Notes: generated by a model not told the origin, from the sequence alone. Positions 36,307-46,319 are shown, counted from the first letter of the stretch. The stretch is DNA of 64,000 nt from Stenotrophomonas rhizophila (GCF_003651185.1 NZ_RCDC01000005.1:464143-528142); one strand, 5' to 3'. Numbers and translations are program-made.

Positions 36307-38679
36307 TCAGTTCCGCAGCGGCTTGCCGGTCTTGAGCATGTGCGCGATGCGGGCCTGGGTCTTTTCCTGCTGGGCCAGTTCGACGAAGTGCTTGCGCTCC
36401 AGCGTCAGCAGCCACTCTTCGTCCACCAGCGTGCCGCGATCCACTTCGCCACCGCACAGCACGGTGGCGATGCGCACGGCGATCTCGTAGTCGTACGGGC
36501 TGATGAAGCGGCCTTCCAGCATGTTGACCAGCATCATCTTGAACGTGGCGATGCCGACGTCACCGGCGACCTGGATGCGGCGGGCCGGCATCGGCGGACG
36601 GTAGCCACCTTCGGCCAGCGCCAGCACTTCGGCCTTGGCGATGTGCAGCGTCTCGAAGCTGTTGAACACCACCTTGTCGGTCGCGCGCATCAGGCCCAGT
36701 TCCTTGGCGTTGACCGCCGAGTTGGAGACCTTGGCCATCGCGACGGTTTCGAAGGTCTTCTTCAGCTCGGCGAACACGTCGCCGCCGGGACCTGCGGCCT
36801 GCGAGGCGCGCACGGCCAGTTCCTTCAGGCCACCGCCGGCCGGCAGCAGGCCTACGCCTGCTTCAACCAGGCCGATGTAGCTTTCCAGCGCGGCCACGCT
36901 CTTGGCGCTGTGCATCTGGAACTCACAGCCGCCCCCCAGGGCCAGGCCGCGCACGGCGGTCACCACCGGCACCAGCGAATACTTGATCGCCTGGCTGGTG
37001 CGCTGGAAGTTGTGCACCATCTCTTCGAACTGGTCCACCTTGCCGGCCTGCAGCAGGCCGAGCGCACCGGACAGATCGGCACCGGCGGAGAAGGGTTCCT
37101 TCTGCTGCCAGATCACCAGGCCCTTATAGCCCTGCTCGGCGCGCTTGATCGCTTCCTGCAGGCCGTTGAGCACGTGGTCGGACACGGTGTTCATCTTGGT
37201 CTTGAAGCTGACCACCGCGATGCCGTCGCCGTCGTGCCACATGCGCACGCCGTCGTTCTCGAACACGGTTTCGCCCGGGCTGAAGGTCTCGCCCAGCAGC
37301 GGATCCGGGAAGCGCTGGCGCTGGTACACCGGCAGGGCCGAACGCGGCAGCTTGGCATTGCGCGACGGGCTGTAGCTGCCTTCGGCGGCGTGCACGCCGT
37401 CGCGGCCATCAAACACCCAGTCCGGCAGCGGGGCATTGCTCATGCTCTTGCCGGCGACGATGTCATCGGCGATCCACTCGGCGACCTGCTTCCAGCCGGC
37501 AGCCTGCCAGGTTTCGAACGGGCCCAGCGACCAGCCGTACCCCCAGCGGATGGCCAGGTCCACGTCGCGTGCAGTCTCGGCGATATCGGCCAGGTGGTAG
37601 GCGCTGTAGTGGAACAGGTCACGGAAGGTCGCCCACAGGAACTGCGCCTGCGGGTGCTGGCTCTCGCGCAGCTTGGCGAACTTCTCGGCCGGGTTCTTGA
37701 TCTTGAGGATCTCGACCACTTCCGGCGCGGCGGTGCGGTCGGCCGGGCGGTAGTCCTGCTTGTCCAGGTCCAGCACCATGATGTCCTTGCCGACCTTGCG
37801 GAAGATGCCGGCACCGGTCTTCTGGCCCAGCGCGCCCTTGGAAATGAGCGCGTCCAGCCACGTCGGGGAGGTGAAGAATTCATGCCACGGATCGTTGGGC
37901 AGGGTGTCGCCCATGGTCTTGATCACGTGCGCCATGGTGTCCAGGCCGACCACGTCGGAGGTGCGGTAGGTCGCCGACTTCGGGCGGCCAACCAGCGGGC
38001 CGGTCAGGCCGTCCACTTCATCGAAGCCCAGCCCGAAGGCCTGCGTGTGGTGGATGGTGGACAGGATCGAGAACACGCCGATGCGGTTGCCGATGAAGTT
38101 CGGGGTGTCCTTGGCATACACCACGCCCTTGCCCAGGGTGGTGACCAGGAACGCTTCCAGGCCTTCCAGCACGGCGGCATCGGTGGTGGTCGCCGGGATC
38201 AGCTCGGCCAGGTGCATGTAGCGCGGCGGATTGAAGAAGTGCACGCCGCAGAAGCGGTGGCGCAGCTGCTCGGGCAGCACGTCGGCGAGCTTGTTGATGC
38301 CCAGGCCGGAGGTGTTGGAGGCCAGCACGGCGTGATCGGCCACGAACGGGGCGATCTTCTTGTACAGGTCCTGCTTCCAGGCCATCCGTTCGGCGATGGC
38401 TTCGATGATCAGGTCGCAGTCGCGCAACTGCTCCAGGCCCGTTTCATAGTTGGCCGGCGTGATCGCCTCGGCGTAGGACTTGCTGGCGAGCGGGGCAGGG
38501 CTGAGCTTGCCCAGGTTGGCGATGGCCTTGAGCACGATGCCATCGGCCGGACCTTCCTTGGCGGGCAGGTCGAACAGCACCGTGTCGACGCCGGCGTTGG
38601 TCAGGTGGGCGGCGATCTGGGCACCCATGACGCCGGCACCCAGCACGGCGGCACGGCGGACTAGCAGGGAATTGGACAT
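36307..38679 (-). CDS. 3-hydroxyacyl-CoA dehydrogenase / enoyl-CoA hydratase, FadN-type domain order
   Basis: A 790-residue bifunctional beta-oxidation enzyme. Unlike E. coli FadB, the NAD-dependent dehydrogenase comes first (AAVLGAGVMGAQIAAHLTNAG at residues 10-30, then SNTSGLGINKLADVLP, GVHFFNPPRYMHL, TPNFIGNRIG) and the crotonase/hydratase domain is at the C-terminus (GADLSGALGLL, LALGGGCEFQMHS, IGLVEAGVGLLPAGGG). This order is that of B. subtilis FadN. It is downstream of the psrA-like regulator by 43 bp and upstream of fadA, so the three are probably one transcript. Confidence 0.93.
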   Translation of the reverse strand: MSNSLLVRRAAVLGAGVMGAQIAAHLTNAGVDTVLFDLPAKEGPADGIVLKAIANLGKLSPAPLASKSYAEAITPANYETGLEQLRDCDLIIEAIAERMAWKQDLYKKIAPFVADHAVLASNTSGLGINKLADVLPEQLRHRFCGVHFFNPPRYMHLAELIPATTTDAAVLEGLEAFLVTTLGKGVVYAKDTPNFIGNRIGVFSILSTIHHTQAFGLGFDEVDGLTGPLVGRPKSATYRTSDVVGLDTMAHVIKTMGDTLPNDPWHEFFTSPTWLDALISKGALGQKTGAGIFRKVGKDIMVLDLDKQDYRPADRTAAPEVVEILKIKNPAEKFAKLRESQHPQAQFLWATFRDLFHYSAYHLADIAETARDVDLAIRWGYGWSLGPFETWQAAGWKQVAEWIADDIVAGKSMSNAPLPDWVFDGRDGVHAAEGSYSPSRNAKLPRSALPVYQRQRFPDPLLGETFSPGETVFENDGVRMWHDGDGIAVVSFKTKMNTVSDHVLNGLQEAIKRAEQGYKGLVIWQQKEPFSAGADLSGALGLLQAGKVDQFEEMVHNFQRTSQAIKYSLVPVVTAVRGLALGGGCEFQMHSAKSVAALESYIGLVEAGVGLLPAGGGLKELAVRASQAAGPGGDVFAELKKTFETVAMAKVSNSAVNAKELGLMRATDKVVFNSFETLHIAKAEVLALAEGGYRPPMPARRIQVAGDVGIATFKMMLVNMLEGRFISPYDYEIAVRIATVLCGGEVDRGTLVDEEWLLTLERKHFVELAQQEKTQARIAHMLKTGKPLRN

Positions 38680-38703
38680 GTCGATAAGCCTTTGTTGTCT
38701 GGA

Positions 38704-38726
38704 AGCCGGTCAGCGCCCGGCTCTAC
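38704..38726. repeat. Degenerate SMAG/REP-type unit overlapping the psrA stop
   Basis: AGCCGGTCAGCGCCCGGCT core followed by CTAC. On the minus strand its GTAG head supplies the TAG stop of the psrA-like gene at 38723-38725. Confidence 0.7.
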
Positions 38727-39385
38727 GGGGTGGAAAGGGAGGTCGTCGAAGCGCTCGAGGCCGCGCTGGCGCGGAATCCGGCTTCGGCGAAATGAATCAG
38801 TTCCTGGGCGGCATGGGCACGATGCGCCGCTTCGGTGACACCGGCGGGTCGCTTGATCAGGCCGAAGTCGGCCATCGCGTAGGTCAGCGAGCCGGCGAGG
38901 AAATCCAGGCGCCAGTACAGCTCTTCCTTGCTCAGCCCCGGCACGCAGGCGGAGATCGCCTTGCCGAAGTCGCGCAGGACGTGGCCGTAATGGTCGGAAA
39001 GGAACTTGCGCAGGTTGTCGTTCTTTTCGGCGTAGGCGCGGGCGATGACCCGCACGAACGCGCCGCCGGTCTGGCGGTCCTGGGCCATCGCCAGGGCCGG
39101 CTCGACGAAGGCGGCCAGCACCGGGCGCAGCTCACCGGGGTGCTCACGGCGCGCAGCCTCCAGCTGGCCCAGCCGGGCCGAGGTCATTTCATCCATGCGG
39201 CGGCGGAAGACCTCGTTGACCAGGTTCTCCTTGGAGCCGAAGTGATAATTGACCGCGGCGATGTTCACATCGGCCTGGCTGGTGACCTGGCGCAGCGACG
39301 TGCCTGCGAACCCGTGCAGGGCGAACAGTTCCTCGGCAGCGCCGAGGATGCGGTCCTTGGTGGAGAAGTGGGCAGGTTTGGCCAT
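38723..39385 (-). CDS. psrA: PsrA-type TetR-family repressor of fatty-acid oxidation genes
   Basis: A 220-residue regulator with an N-terminal TetR helix-turn-helix (KDRILGAAEELFALHGFAGTS then LRQVTSQADVNIAAVNYHFG, residues 9-48), nearly the PsrA consensus, and an all-helical ligand domain. PsrA-type repressors release DNA on binding long-chain fatty acids or acyl-CoA. The ATG at 39385 (MAKPAHFSTKDR) is preferred over one seven codons upstream, which would place the start inside the operator region. A TCAAAC-4-GTTTGA palindrome lies 18 bp upstream of the start, so it probably represses itself and the downstream fad genes. Confidence 0.86.
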   Translation of the reverse strand: MAKPAHFSTKDRILGAAEELFALHGFAGTSLRQVTSQADVNIAAVNYHFGSKENLVNEVFRRRMDEMTSARLGQLEAARREHPGELRPVLAAFVEPALAMAQDRQTGGAFVRVIARAYAEKNDNLRKFLSDHYGHVLRDFGKAISACVPGLSKEELYWRLDFLAGSLTYAMADFGLIKRPAGVTEAAHRAHAAQELIHFAEAGFRASAASSASTTSLSTP

Positions 39386-39402
39386 GGGGCAGGGCAGTTC
39401 AA

Positions 39403-39418
39403 TCAAACGATTGTTTGA
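39403..39418. promoter_or_regulatory. Probable PsrA operator
   Basis: TCAAAC-GATT-GTTTGA, a perfect 6-bp inverted repeat with a 4-bp spacer, matching the published PsrA motif of Pseudomonas ((G/C)AAAC, 2-4 bp, GTTT(G/C)) in its CAAAC/GTTTG core. It lies 18 bp upstream of the psrA start codon. Confidence 0.75.
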
Positions 39419-39633
39419 TACTAGACCTGTGGCCGCGCCGCTGCATTGTGCGGCGCAGCAGAAACGGGGGTTCGTTCATCCGCGCTCCCGACAGTGCCGG
39501 CCGCTGGCCGGCAACCACGCCATTGCCTGAACAGGCCGATCACCCGAGGCGCACAGGGCGTTGCCGGCCAGCGGCCGGCACTACCGTACGGCGGGGTTAC
39601 ACGTTAGAATTGGCGCACGTATATCAGGCTAAG

Positions 39634-39658
39634 CCCGCGTTTTGACGCGGGTTTTTTT
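39634..39658 (+). terminator. Intrinsic terminator in the ndk leader region
   Basis: Stem CCCGCG / CGCGGG with a TTTTGA loop and eight T. No plus-strand gene precedes it, because psrA points the other way, so it ends either an ndk leader or a short RNA. Confidence 0.85.
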
Positions 39659-39706
39659 CATGCTAACCTCGGGCCGATCAAGTGGCCCGCCCAACGGAGT
39701 ATTCCC

Positions 39707-40132
39707 ATGGCGCTGGAGCGCACCCTTTCCATCATCAAGCCGGACGCCGTCGCCAAGAACGTCATCGGCGAAATCTACGCCCGCTTTGAAAAGGCCGGCC
39801 TGAAGGTCGTCGCCGCCAAGTACAAGCAGCTGTCGCGCCGTGAAGCCGAAGGCTTCTACGCCGTGCACCGCGAGCGTCCGTTCTTCAACGCGCTGGTCGA
39901 GTTCATGATCTCCGGCCCGGTGATGATCCAGGCGCTGGAAGGCGAGAACGCCGTGCTGGCCCACCGCGACCTGCTGGGCGCCACCAACCCGAAGGAAGCC
40001 GCCGCAGGCACCATCCGCGCCGACTTCGCTGAATCCATCGATGCCAATGCCGCCCACGGCTCGGACTCGGTTGAGAATGCCGCGATCGAAATCGCCTACT
40101 TCTTCGCCGCGACTGAAGTCGTCTCGCGCTGA
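39707..40132 (+). CDS. ndk: Nucleoside diphosphate kinase
   Basis: A 141-residue enzyme that balances NTP pools by phosphate transfer through a His intermediate. The start [15 protein letters not shown] and the active-site block [16 protein letters not shown] (catalytic His) are standard. A GGAG Shine-Dalgarno lies at about 39695. It heads the ndk-rlmN-pilF-rodZ-yfgM-bamB-der cluster found widely in gammaproteobacteria. Confidence 0.97.
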   Translation: MALERTLSIIKPDAVAKNVIGEIYARFEKAGLKVVAAKYKQLSRREAEGFYAVHRERPFFNALVEFMISGPVMIQALEGENAVLAHRDLLGATNPKEAAAGTIRADFAESIDANAAHGSDSVENAAIEIAYFFAATEVVSR

Positions 40133-40142
40133 GAGTGATGCC

Positions 40143-41348
40143 GTGAACGAGGTCGTACAGCCAACCGCCATCCCATCCGTGCTCGTCTCGAGCCCGGCTG
40201 TGGCCAAGCAGAACCTGCTCGACCTCGATCGCGAGGGTCTGGAGCGCTTCTTCGCCGAGACACTCGGCGAAGCGCGCTACCGTGCCCACCAGGTGATGAA
40301 GTGGATCCACCATCACTACGTCACCGATTTCGATGACATGACCGACCTCGGCAAGGCGTTGCGCGCCAAGCTCAAGCAGCATGCCGAGGTGCTGGTCCCG
40401 AACATCGTGTTCGACAAGCCCTCCGCCGATGGCACCCACAAGTGGCTGCTGGCCATGGGCACCGACGGCAAGAATGCGATCGAAGCGGTCTACATCCCGG
40501 ACAAGAACCGCGGCACGCTGTGCGTGTCCTCGCAGGTCGGCTGCGCGCTGAACTGCACCTTCTGTTCGACCGCCACCCAGGGCTTCAACCGCAATCTGTC
40601 CACCGCCGAGATCATCGGCCAGGTGTGGGTCGCGGCGCGCCATCTGGGCAACATTCCGCACAAGCAGCGTCGTCTCACCAACGTGGTGATGATGGGCATG
40701 GGCGAGCCGTTGATGAATTTCGACAACGTCGTGCGCGCCATGAGCGTGATGCGCGACGATCTGGGCTACGGCCTGGCCAACAAGCGCGTGACGCTGTCCA
40801 CCTCCGGCCTGGTGCCGCAGATCGACCGCCTCTCCACCGAGAGCGACGTGTCGCTGGCGGTGTCGCTGCATGCGCCCAACGATGCACTGCGCGAGACCCT
40901 GGTCCCGCTCAACAAGAAGTACCCGATCGTCGAGCTGATGGCCTCGTGCGCACGTTACCTGCGCGCCAACAAGCGCCGCGAATCGGTCACCTTCGAATAC
41001 ACCCTGATGAAGGGCATCAATGACCAGCCCGAGCACGCCCGCCAGCTGGCGCGGCTGATGCGCCAGTTCGACAACGCCGTGCAGGCCTCGAACGCGGGCA
41101 AGGTCAACCTGATTCCGTTCAATCCATTCCCGGGCACGCGCTATGAGCGCTCCGGCGAAACGGAGATCCGCGCCTTCCAGAAGATCCTGCTCGATGCCAA
41201 GGTGCTGACGATGGTGCGGCGCACCCGCGGCGACGATATCGATGCCGCCTGTGGCCAGCTCAAGGGCCAGGTGATGGATCGCACACGCCGCCAGGCCGAG
41301 TTCAATAAAACGCTGCAGGACGGGAAAGACCGGAATGCCGCTGCCTGA
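40143..41348 (+). CDS. rlmN: Dual-specificity RNA methyltransferase RlmN
   Basis: A 401-residue radical-SAM enzyme that methylates C2 of A2503 in 23S rRNA and A37 in some tRNAs. The cluster-binding motif CALNCTFC is present, as are [31 protein letters not shown] and the C-terminal CGQLKG with the catalytic Cys. Start is GTG 40143 (VNEVVQPT), 10 bp after ndk; the reading frame is open further upstream but runs through ndk. Its end overlaps pilF by 14 bp. Confidence 0.95.
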   Translation: MNEVVQPTAIPSVLVSSPAVAKQNLLDLDREGLERFFAETLGEARYRAHQVMKWIHHHYVTDFDDMTDLGKALRAKLKQHAEVLVPNIVFDKPSADGTHKWLLAMGTDGKNAIEAVYIPDKNRGTLCVSSQVGCALNCTFCSTATQGFNRNLSTAEIIGQVWVAARHLGNIPHKQRRLTNVVMMGMGEPLMNFDNVVRAMSVMRDDLGYGLANKRVTLSTSGLVPQIDRLSTESDVSLAVSLHAPNDALRETLVPLNKKYPIVELMASCARYLRANKRRESVTFEYTLMKGINDQPEHARQLARLMRQFDNAVQASNAGKVNLIPFNPFPGTRYERSGETEIRAFQKILLDAKVLTMVRRTRGDDIDAACGQLKGQVMDRTRRQAEFNKTLQDGKDRNAAA

Positions 41349-42132
41349 TTGCCGATTGCCAGCCGTTGTTTTCCTCGCGCTGGCAGTGGTCGGCTGTGGC
41401 AAGCAAGGCATCAAACCGCCGTCCGGTCCCCTCGAGGTCGCGCCAACCTACGAGGCCCGGGACAACCCCGAGATCCGCAAACGCGTGAACTACCAGGACC
41501 AGATGGTCTTGGCCGGCGAGTCGCTGCGCGCGGGTGCCCCGGATGCCGCCGAGAAGCGGGTGCGGGCGGCGATGAAGATCGATGCGCGGCGTCCCGAGGC
41601 CTACATGCTGCTGGCAGCCATCGCCGCCCAGCGCGGCAACCAGGCCGAAGCCGGGCAGCTGTACGCCAAGGCCGCCGAGCTGGGCCCGGAGCGCGGCGAC
41701 GTCCTCAACAATTATGGCGCGTGGCTATGTGCTCATGGCCGGCCGGCCGAGTCGCTGGTCTGGTTCGACCGGGCGCTGCAGGCGCCGGGCTACACCACGC
41801 CCGCGTCCGCCCTGGCCAATGCCGGTGGCTGTGCACTGGACGCCGGCCAGCCCGAACGGGCCGTGCCGGACCTGCGACGGGCACTTGAGATAGATCCCGT
41901 CAATGCCTATGCGCTCGAGTCGATGGCCCGCAACGAGTACGCCCAAGGGCGCTATTTCGAGGCCCGGGCCTTTTCGCAACGGCGTTTGACGGCTGCACCG
42001 GCCACACGTTCCGTGTTACAACTTGCCTCTCAAATCGAGGCGCGGCTTGGCGACAGCGTGGCATCCGGTCGCTATCTGCAGCGAATTCATGACGAATTTC
42101 CGCAGGATGCGGCACCTAATCCCCGGGGTTGA
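41335..42132 (+). CDS. pilF: Type IV pilus biogenesis/stability lipoprotein PilF (PilW)
   Basis: A 265-residue TPR lipoprotein (lipobox VVGC, Cys 21) with about six TPR repeats, for example [30 protein letters not shown] and [27 protein letters not shown]. It is the pilotin that brings the secretin PilQ to the outer membrane for type IV pili. Position between rlmN and rodZ is conserved. It overlaps rlmN and is separated from rodZ by 6 bp. Confidence 0.92.
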   Translation: MPLPDCRLPAVVFLALAVVGCGKQGIKPPSGPLEVAPTYEARDNPEIRKRVNYQDQMVLAGESLRAGAPDAAEKRVRAAMKIDARRPEAYMLLAAIAAQRGNQAEAGQLYAKAAELGPERGDVLNNYGAWLCAHGRPAESLVWFDRALQAPGYTTPASALANAGGCALDAGQPERAVPDLRRALEIDPVNAYALESMARNEYAQGRYFEARAFSQRRLTAAPATRSVLQLASQIEARLGDSVASGRYLQRIHDEFPQDAAPNPRG

Positions 42133-42138
42133 AGCATT

Positions 42139-43002
42139 GTGATTGATGACCAGACTGTGAACGCTTTTGATACTGCGGCCGGTTGCGGAGCTCGTCTTCG
42201 CCAGGCCCGAGAAGCGGCCGGACTGACCCTGGAGGCGGTGGGGCAGCAGCTGCACATGCCCGTTCAGGTACTCAAGTCCCTCGAAGAAGAACAGTGGCAG
42301 CGCCTCGGCGCGCCGGTCTTCGTGCGCGGCCAGCTGCGCAGTTATGCCCGTCTGCTGAAGGTGGACATCGGCGAGATCCTCGAGCAGGCGCATATCGGAC
42401 CGATCGTGCCACCGCAGCTGGTCAGCCACACCCATACCCCGCGGGCCCGGCGCATTGCCGAGAGCCTGGGGCGTCGTGTCCTGTATGTCGGCATCACCGC
42501 GGTTCTGGCCGTCCCGGTGTGGTTCGCCACCCGTGGCCATTTCGATGGCACGGCGACCACCCCGAACACCGCCTCGCTGGATGTGATCCCGGCGGCGGTA
42601 CCGGTGGCCGGTGGGGACACCCCGGACCCGGCCGCACCGGCGGCGGTCGAAGCGGCCAAGCCCTCGGCACCGGCGGCGCCGTATCTGGCATCGCTGACCC
42701 CGGTTCCGCGTCCGGCCGCTGCGCCGGCACCGCAGGCCGGCGCGCTGAGCCTGCAGTTCAAAGGCGACAGCTGGGTGGACATTTCCGGGCCTGACGGCAC
42801 CACCGTCGAAAAGGCCCTGATCAAGTCGGGCGAGACCCGCAGCTTCGCGCCAGGCCAGGTGGCCCGCATGGTGCTGGGCAATGCATCGGCGGTCGAGGTT
42901 CAGCAGGCCGGCACTATCGTCGACCTTTCGCCGTACCAGCGAGCCAACGTGGCACGCTTTACGGTATCCTCTGACGGCTCCGTGGTCCCAGTTTCGCACT
43001 GA
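42139..43002 (+). CDS. rodZ: RodZ-like cell-shape protein
   Basis: A 287-residue protein with an N-terminal Xre-type helix-turn-helix (LRQAREAAGLTLEAVGQQLHMPVQVLKSLEEEQW, about residues 20-55), one membrane helix (VLYVGITAVLAVPVWFA, about 115-131), a Pro/Ala-rich periplasmic linker, and a C-terminal DUF4115 domain (LQFKGDSWVDISGPDGTTV). RodZ links MreB filaments to the elongation machinery. The start is GTG 42139. The periplasmic tail is shorter than in E. coli. Confidence 0.9.
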   Translation: MIDDQTVNAFDTAAGCGARLRQAREAAGLTLEAVGQQLHMPVQVLKSLEEEQWQRLGAPVFVRGQLRSYARLLKVDIGEILEQAHIGPIVPPQLVSHTHTPRARRIAESLGRRVLYVGITAVLAVPVWFATRGHFDGTATTPNTASLDVIPAAVPVAGGDTPDPAAPAAVEAAKPSAPAAPYLASLTPVPRPAAAPAPQAGALSLQFKGDSWVDISGPDGTTVEKALIKSGETRSFAPGQVARMVLGNASAVEVQQAGTIVDLSPYQRANVARFTVSSDGSVVPVSH

Positions 43003-43061
43003 ACCGCGTTTCCCCAATCCAATTCAAATAGCTCCTCCTCATGGGCGGGGCGAGAGTACGC

Positions 43062-43700
43062 ATGGCGATCGACGACCTGCTCGACGAGCACGAACAAAGT
43101 GAACGCGTCCGCGGCTGGCTGCGGAAGAATGGTGTCAGCATCCTTGCTGGCGTAGCCATCGCGATCGGTGGCATCTGGGGCTGGAAAGAGTGGCAGACCC
43201 GGCACAGCAACAGCCTGGCCGGCGCCAACGTCCAATACCAGATCGTCCTCAAGAGCCTGGAAGAAAAGGATCTGGAGCAGGCCGCCAAGGGTGTGAAGGA
43301 CCTGGAAAGCGGCAAGGCCAACATCTATGCCGATCTGGCCGCATTGCAGCTGGCCAAGGCCCAGGTCGATGCCGGCAAGAACGAAGATGCGCTGGCGACC
43401 CTGCGCGCGATCAAGGCCGACCCCGAATTCAAGCCGGTGATCGAGCAGCGCGTTGCGCGCCTGCTGGTGGCCACCGGCAAGACCGAGGATGCGATCAAGC
43501 AGCTCGGCACCGCAACCGACAGCGCCAGCCTGGAAATCCATGGCGACGCACTGATGGCGCAGGGCAAGCGTGATGCCGCCCGCGAGCAGTATGAGAAGGC
43601 GCTCAAGACGCTGGACGTGGCAGCGCCCCAGCGGCGCCTGCTGGAAACCAAGTTGACGGATGCCGGTGGCACCGTCACCGATCCTGCGGAGTCGGTGTAA
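43062..43700 (+). CDS. YfgM family TPR protein (periplasmic chaperone partner)
   Basis: A 212-residue protein with a cytoplasmic tip starting MAIDDLLDEHEQSERVRGWLRKNG, one membrane helix (VSILAGVAIAIGGIWGW) and a periplasmic TPR domain (DLAALQLAKAQVDAGKNEDALATLRA). In E. coli YfgM associates with SecYEG and PpiD and takes part in handing proteins to periplasmic chaperones. ATG 43062 is the family start. Its stop overlaps the bamB start by one base (TAATG). Confidence 0.92.
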   Translation: MAIDDLLDEHEQSERVRGWLRKNGVSILAGVAIAIGGIWGWKEWQTRHSNSLAGANVQYQIVLKSLEEKDLEQAAKGVKDLESGKANIYADLAALQLAKAQVDAGKNEDALATLRAIKADPEFKPVIEQRVARLLVATGKTEDAIKQLGTATDSASLEIHGDALMAQGKRDAAREQYEKALKTLDVAAPQRRLLETKLTDAGGTVTDPAESV

Positions 43701-44908
43701 TGAATCAGATGGTCATGATCAAGCGCGTTGCCACGGTTGCCCTGTTGGGCATGGCCCTGACCGGCTGCAGCACGATGAAGGGCTGGTTCGCCGGCAAAGA
43801 TGCCGCGGCCAAGAAGGCACTGGAACCGGCCGAGCTGGTCAAGTTCGATGCCACTGCCAAGGTCGACAAGATCTGGACGGCCAACGTCGGCAAGGGTGAG
43901 AAGCGCATCGGTGTCCGTCAGGGCCCGGTGGTCGCCGATGGTCGCGTGTACGCGGCCGCCATCTACGGTGGCGTGCATGCCATCGACCTGCAGACCGGCA
44001 AGAAGATCTGGACCTACGAACCGGCCAAGGTGAAGAAGCAGCCCAAGCTGCGTCTGTCCGGTGGCCCGGGCGTGGGTGACGGCCTGGTCGTCATCGGCAC
44101 CCTGGATGGCGAAGTCATCGCGTTGAACGCGGCCGACGGCACTGAGAAGTGGCGTGCCAAGGTGCCGGGTGAAGTGATCTCCGCGCCGGCCGTGGGCCAG
44201 GGCATGGTGTTCGTGCGCAGCAACGACGGTCGCGTGACCGGTCTGGATGCCGAGAATGGCACCCAGCGCTGGTTCAACCCGCGCGAGCTGCCGGCACTGA
44301 CCGTGCGTGGCAACGCACCGGTCGTCACCGGCCCGGGCGTGCTGTTCATCGGCAACGACGACGGCTCCATCGCCGCGTTGGCCATGCAGGACGGCCGCAC
44401 GCTGTGGGACCAGATGGTCGGCAACGGCGAAGGCCGTACCGAGCTGGACCGCATGGCCGATATCGACGGCGCCCCGGTGCTGGAAGGCAATACGCTGTTC
44501 GTCAGCAGTTTCAAGAACCAGACCATGGCGATCGAAGGCCCGACCGGCCGTCCGCTGTGGGCACGTGATCATGGTGGCGCCGGTGGCGTGGCCCTGACCT
44601 CGAGCAATGTGTTCGTCACCGACAACAAGGGCGGCGTGTTCGGCCTGGACAAGGCCAGCGGTTCGGCCATGTGGTCGCAGACGGGCTTGGCCCGTCGTTC
44701 GCTGACCGGTCCGGTCATCCACGGCGATTACGTTGTGGTCGGTGATTACAAGGGGTATCTGCACTGGTTGCGGACCGATAACGGTGAGTTCGCGGCGCGC
44801 GCCAAGAGTGGCGGCGACGCCCTCCTGGCACAGCCGGTAGCTGCCGATGGGATTCTGCTGGTGCAGAACGTTGATGGAAAGCTGACCGCGTTCCGGTTGG
44901 CACAATAA
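43700..44908 (+). CDS. bamB: Outer-membrane protein assembly factor BamB
   Basis: A 402-residue lipoprotein (lipobox LTGC, Cys 23) with an eight-bladed PQQ-type beta-propeller; blades recur as GRVYAAAIYGGVHAIDLQTGKKIW, GLVVIGTLDGEVIALNAADGTEKW and NVFVTDNKGGVFGLDKASGS. It is part of the BAM complex that inserts outer-membrane beta-barrels, where it binds BamA. Coupled to yfgM upstream; der follows after 12 bp. Confidence 0.96.
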   Translation: MNQMVMIKRVATVALLGMALTGCSTMKGWFAGKDAAAKKALEPAELVKFDATAKVDKIWTANVGKGEKRIGVRQGPVVADGRVYAAAIYGGVHAIDLQTGKKIWTYEPAKVKKQPKLRLSGGPGVGDGLVVIGTLDGEVIALNAADGTEKWRAKVPGEVISAPAVGQGMVFVRSNDGRVTGLDAENGTQRWFNPRELPALTVRGNAPVVTGPGVLFIGNDDGSIAALAMQDGRTLWDQMVGNGEGRTELDRMADIDGAPVLEGNTLFVSSFKNQTMAIEGPTGRPLWARDHGGAGGVALTSSNVFVTDNKGGVFGLDKASGSAMWSQTGLARRSLTGPVIHGDYVVVGDYKGYLHWLRTDNGEFAARAKSGGDALLAQPVAADGILLVQNVDGKLTAFRLAQ

Positions 44909-44920
44909 GGAGTTACCGCG

Positions 44921-46312
44921 ATGCTGCCCTTGGTCGCCCTGGTTGGACGGCCGAATGTCGGCAAGTCCACGCTGTTCAATGCGTTTACCCGTACGCGCGA
45001 CGCGCTGGTCCATGACCAGCCCGGCGTGACCCGGGACCGTAATTACGGTGTTTGTCGTCTTGATGAAGACCACCCGTTCCTGGTGGTCGATACCGGCGGT
45101 ATCGCCGGTGAAGAAGAAGGTCTGGCCGGTGCTACCGCCCGCCAGGCCCGCGCCGCCGCCGCCGAGGCGGACCTGATCCTGTTCGTGGTCGATGCCCGTG
45201 AGGGCCCGATGGACGACGAGATCCTGTCCTGGCTGCGCAGACTGGCTCGTCCGACGCTGCTGTTGATCAACAAGATCGATGGCATGAACGAAGACACCGT
45301 GCGTTCGGAATTTGCCCGTTACGGCTTCAGCGAAATGCTGACCGTCTCGGCCGCGCACCGCCAGGGCCTGGATGATCTGCTGGACGAGGTCGTGGAACGG
45401 TTGCCGGAAGAGGGCACCACCGAGACCCTGGACACCGATCCGAACCGCATTCGCATCGCCTTCGTCGGCCGCCCCAACGTGGGCAAGTCGACGCTGGTCA
45501 ATCGTCTGCTCGGCGAAGAGCGCATGATCGCCTCTGAAGTGCCCGGTACCACCCGTGACTCGATCGCGGTGGACATGGAGCGCGACGGCCGCGAATACCG
45601 CCTGATCGATACCGCTGGCCTGCGTCGCAAGGCGCGTGTCGAGGAAGTGGTCGAGAAGTTCAGCGTCATCAAGACCCTGCAGGCCATCGAGCAGTGCCAG
45701 GTTGCGGTGCTGATGCTCGATGCCTCTGAAGGCGTGACCGATCAGGACGCCAGCGTGCTCGGTGCGGTGCTTGATGCCGGCCGTGCATTGGTGGTGGCGA
45801 TCAACAAGTGGGATGGCCTGACCGATTACCAGCGTGAGCAGGCCGAAGCGCTGGTCTCGCGCAAGCTCGGCTTCGTGCCGTGGGCGGAAGTGGTGCGCAT
45901 CTCGGCCAAGCACGGCTCGGGCCTGCGTGAGCTGTTCCGCTGCATCCATGCCGCGCATGCCTCGGCCACGCACGAGTTCAGCACCAGCGAAGTCAATAAG
46001 GCGCTGGAAACGGCCTACGAGACCAACCCGCCGCCGGCGATCCGTGGTCACGTGTCCAAGCTGCGTTACGTGCATCCGGGCGGTTCCAATCCGCCGACCT
46101 TCATCGTCCACGGCACCCGTCTGAAAGACCTGCCGGAGTCGTACAAGCGCTACCTGGAGAATTTCTTCCGCAAGCGCTTCAAGCTGGTCGGCACGCCCGT
46201 GCAGTTCATCTTCCGCGAGGGTGTGAACCCGTACGAAGGCAAGAAGAACGTGCTCACCGAACGTCAGCTCAAGCGCAAGCGGCGCTTGATCAAGCACGTC
46301 AAGGGCAAGTGA
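44921..46312 (+). CDS. der: GTPase Der (EngA)
   Basis: A 463-residue ribosome-assembly GTPase with two tandem G domains. Each has a G1 motif ([14 protein letters not shown] at the start, [14 protein letters not shown] in the second), G3 DTGG or DTAG and G4 NKID or NKWD, and a C-terminal KH-like domain ([25 protein letters not shown]). It acts in maturation of the 50S subunit. Last gene of the cluster, followed by a strong terminator. Confidence 0.97.
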   Translation: MLPLVALVGRPNVGKSTLFNAFTRTRDALVHDQPGVTRDRNYGVCRLDEDHPFLVVDTGGIAGEEEGLAGATARQARAAAAEADLILFVVDAREGPMDDEILSWLRRLARPTLLLINKIDGMNEDTVRSEFARYGFSEMLTVSAAHRQGLDDLLDEVVERLPEEGTTETLDTDPNRIRIAFVGRPNVGKSTLVNRLLGEERMIASEVPGTTRDSIAVDMERDGREYRLIDTAGLRRKARVEEVVEKFSVIKTLQAIEQCQVAVLMLDASEGVTDQDASVLGAVLDAGRALVVAINKWDGLTDYQREQAEALVSRKLGFVPWAEVVRISAKHGSGLRELFRCIHAAHASATHEFSTSEVNKALETAYETNPPPAIRGHVSKLRYVHPGGSNPPTFIVHGTRLKDLPESYKRYLENFFRKRFKLVGTPVQFIFREGVNPYEGKKNVLTERQLKRKRRLIKHVKGK

Positions 46313-46319
46313 TGCAAAG

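Larger units (their letters stand above)
39386..39706. other. Non-coding gap psrA/ndk: operator, repeats, orphan terminator
   Basis: No gene is visible. The gap holds the PsrA-type operator (39403-39418), two SMAG-type units in opposite orientation (39491-39514, whose head is ACAG instead of GTAG, and 39561-39584), a possible -10 box TAGAAT (39605-39610), and an intrinsic terminator (39634-39658) placed 50 bp before ndk. Confidence 0.7.
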
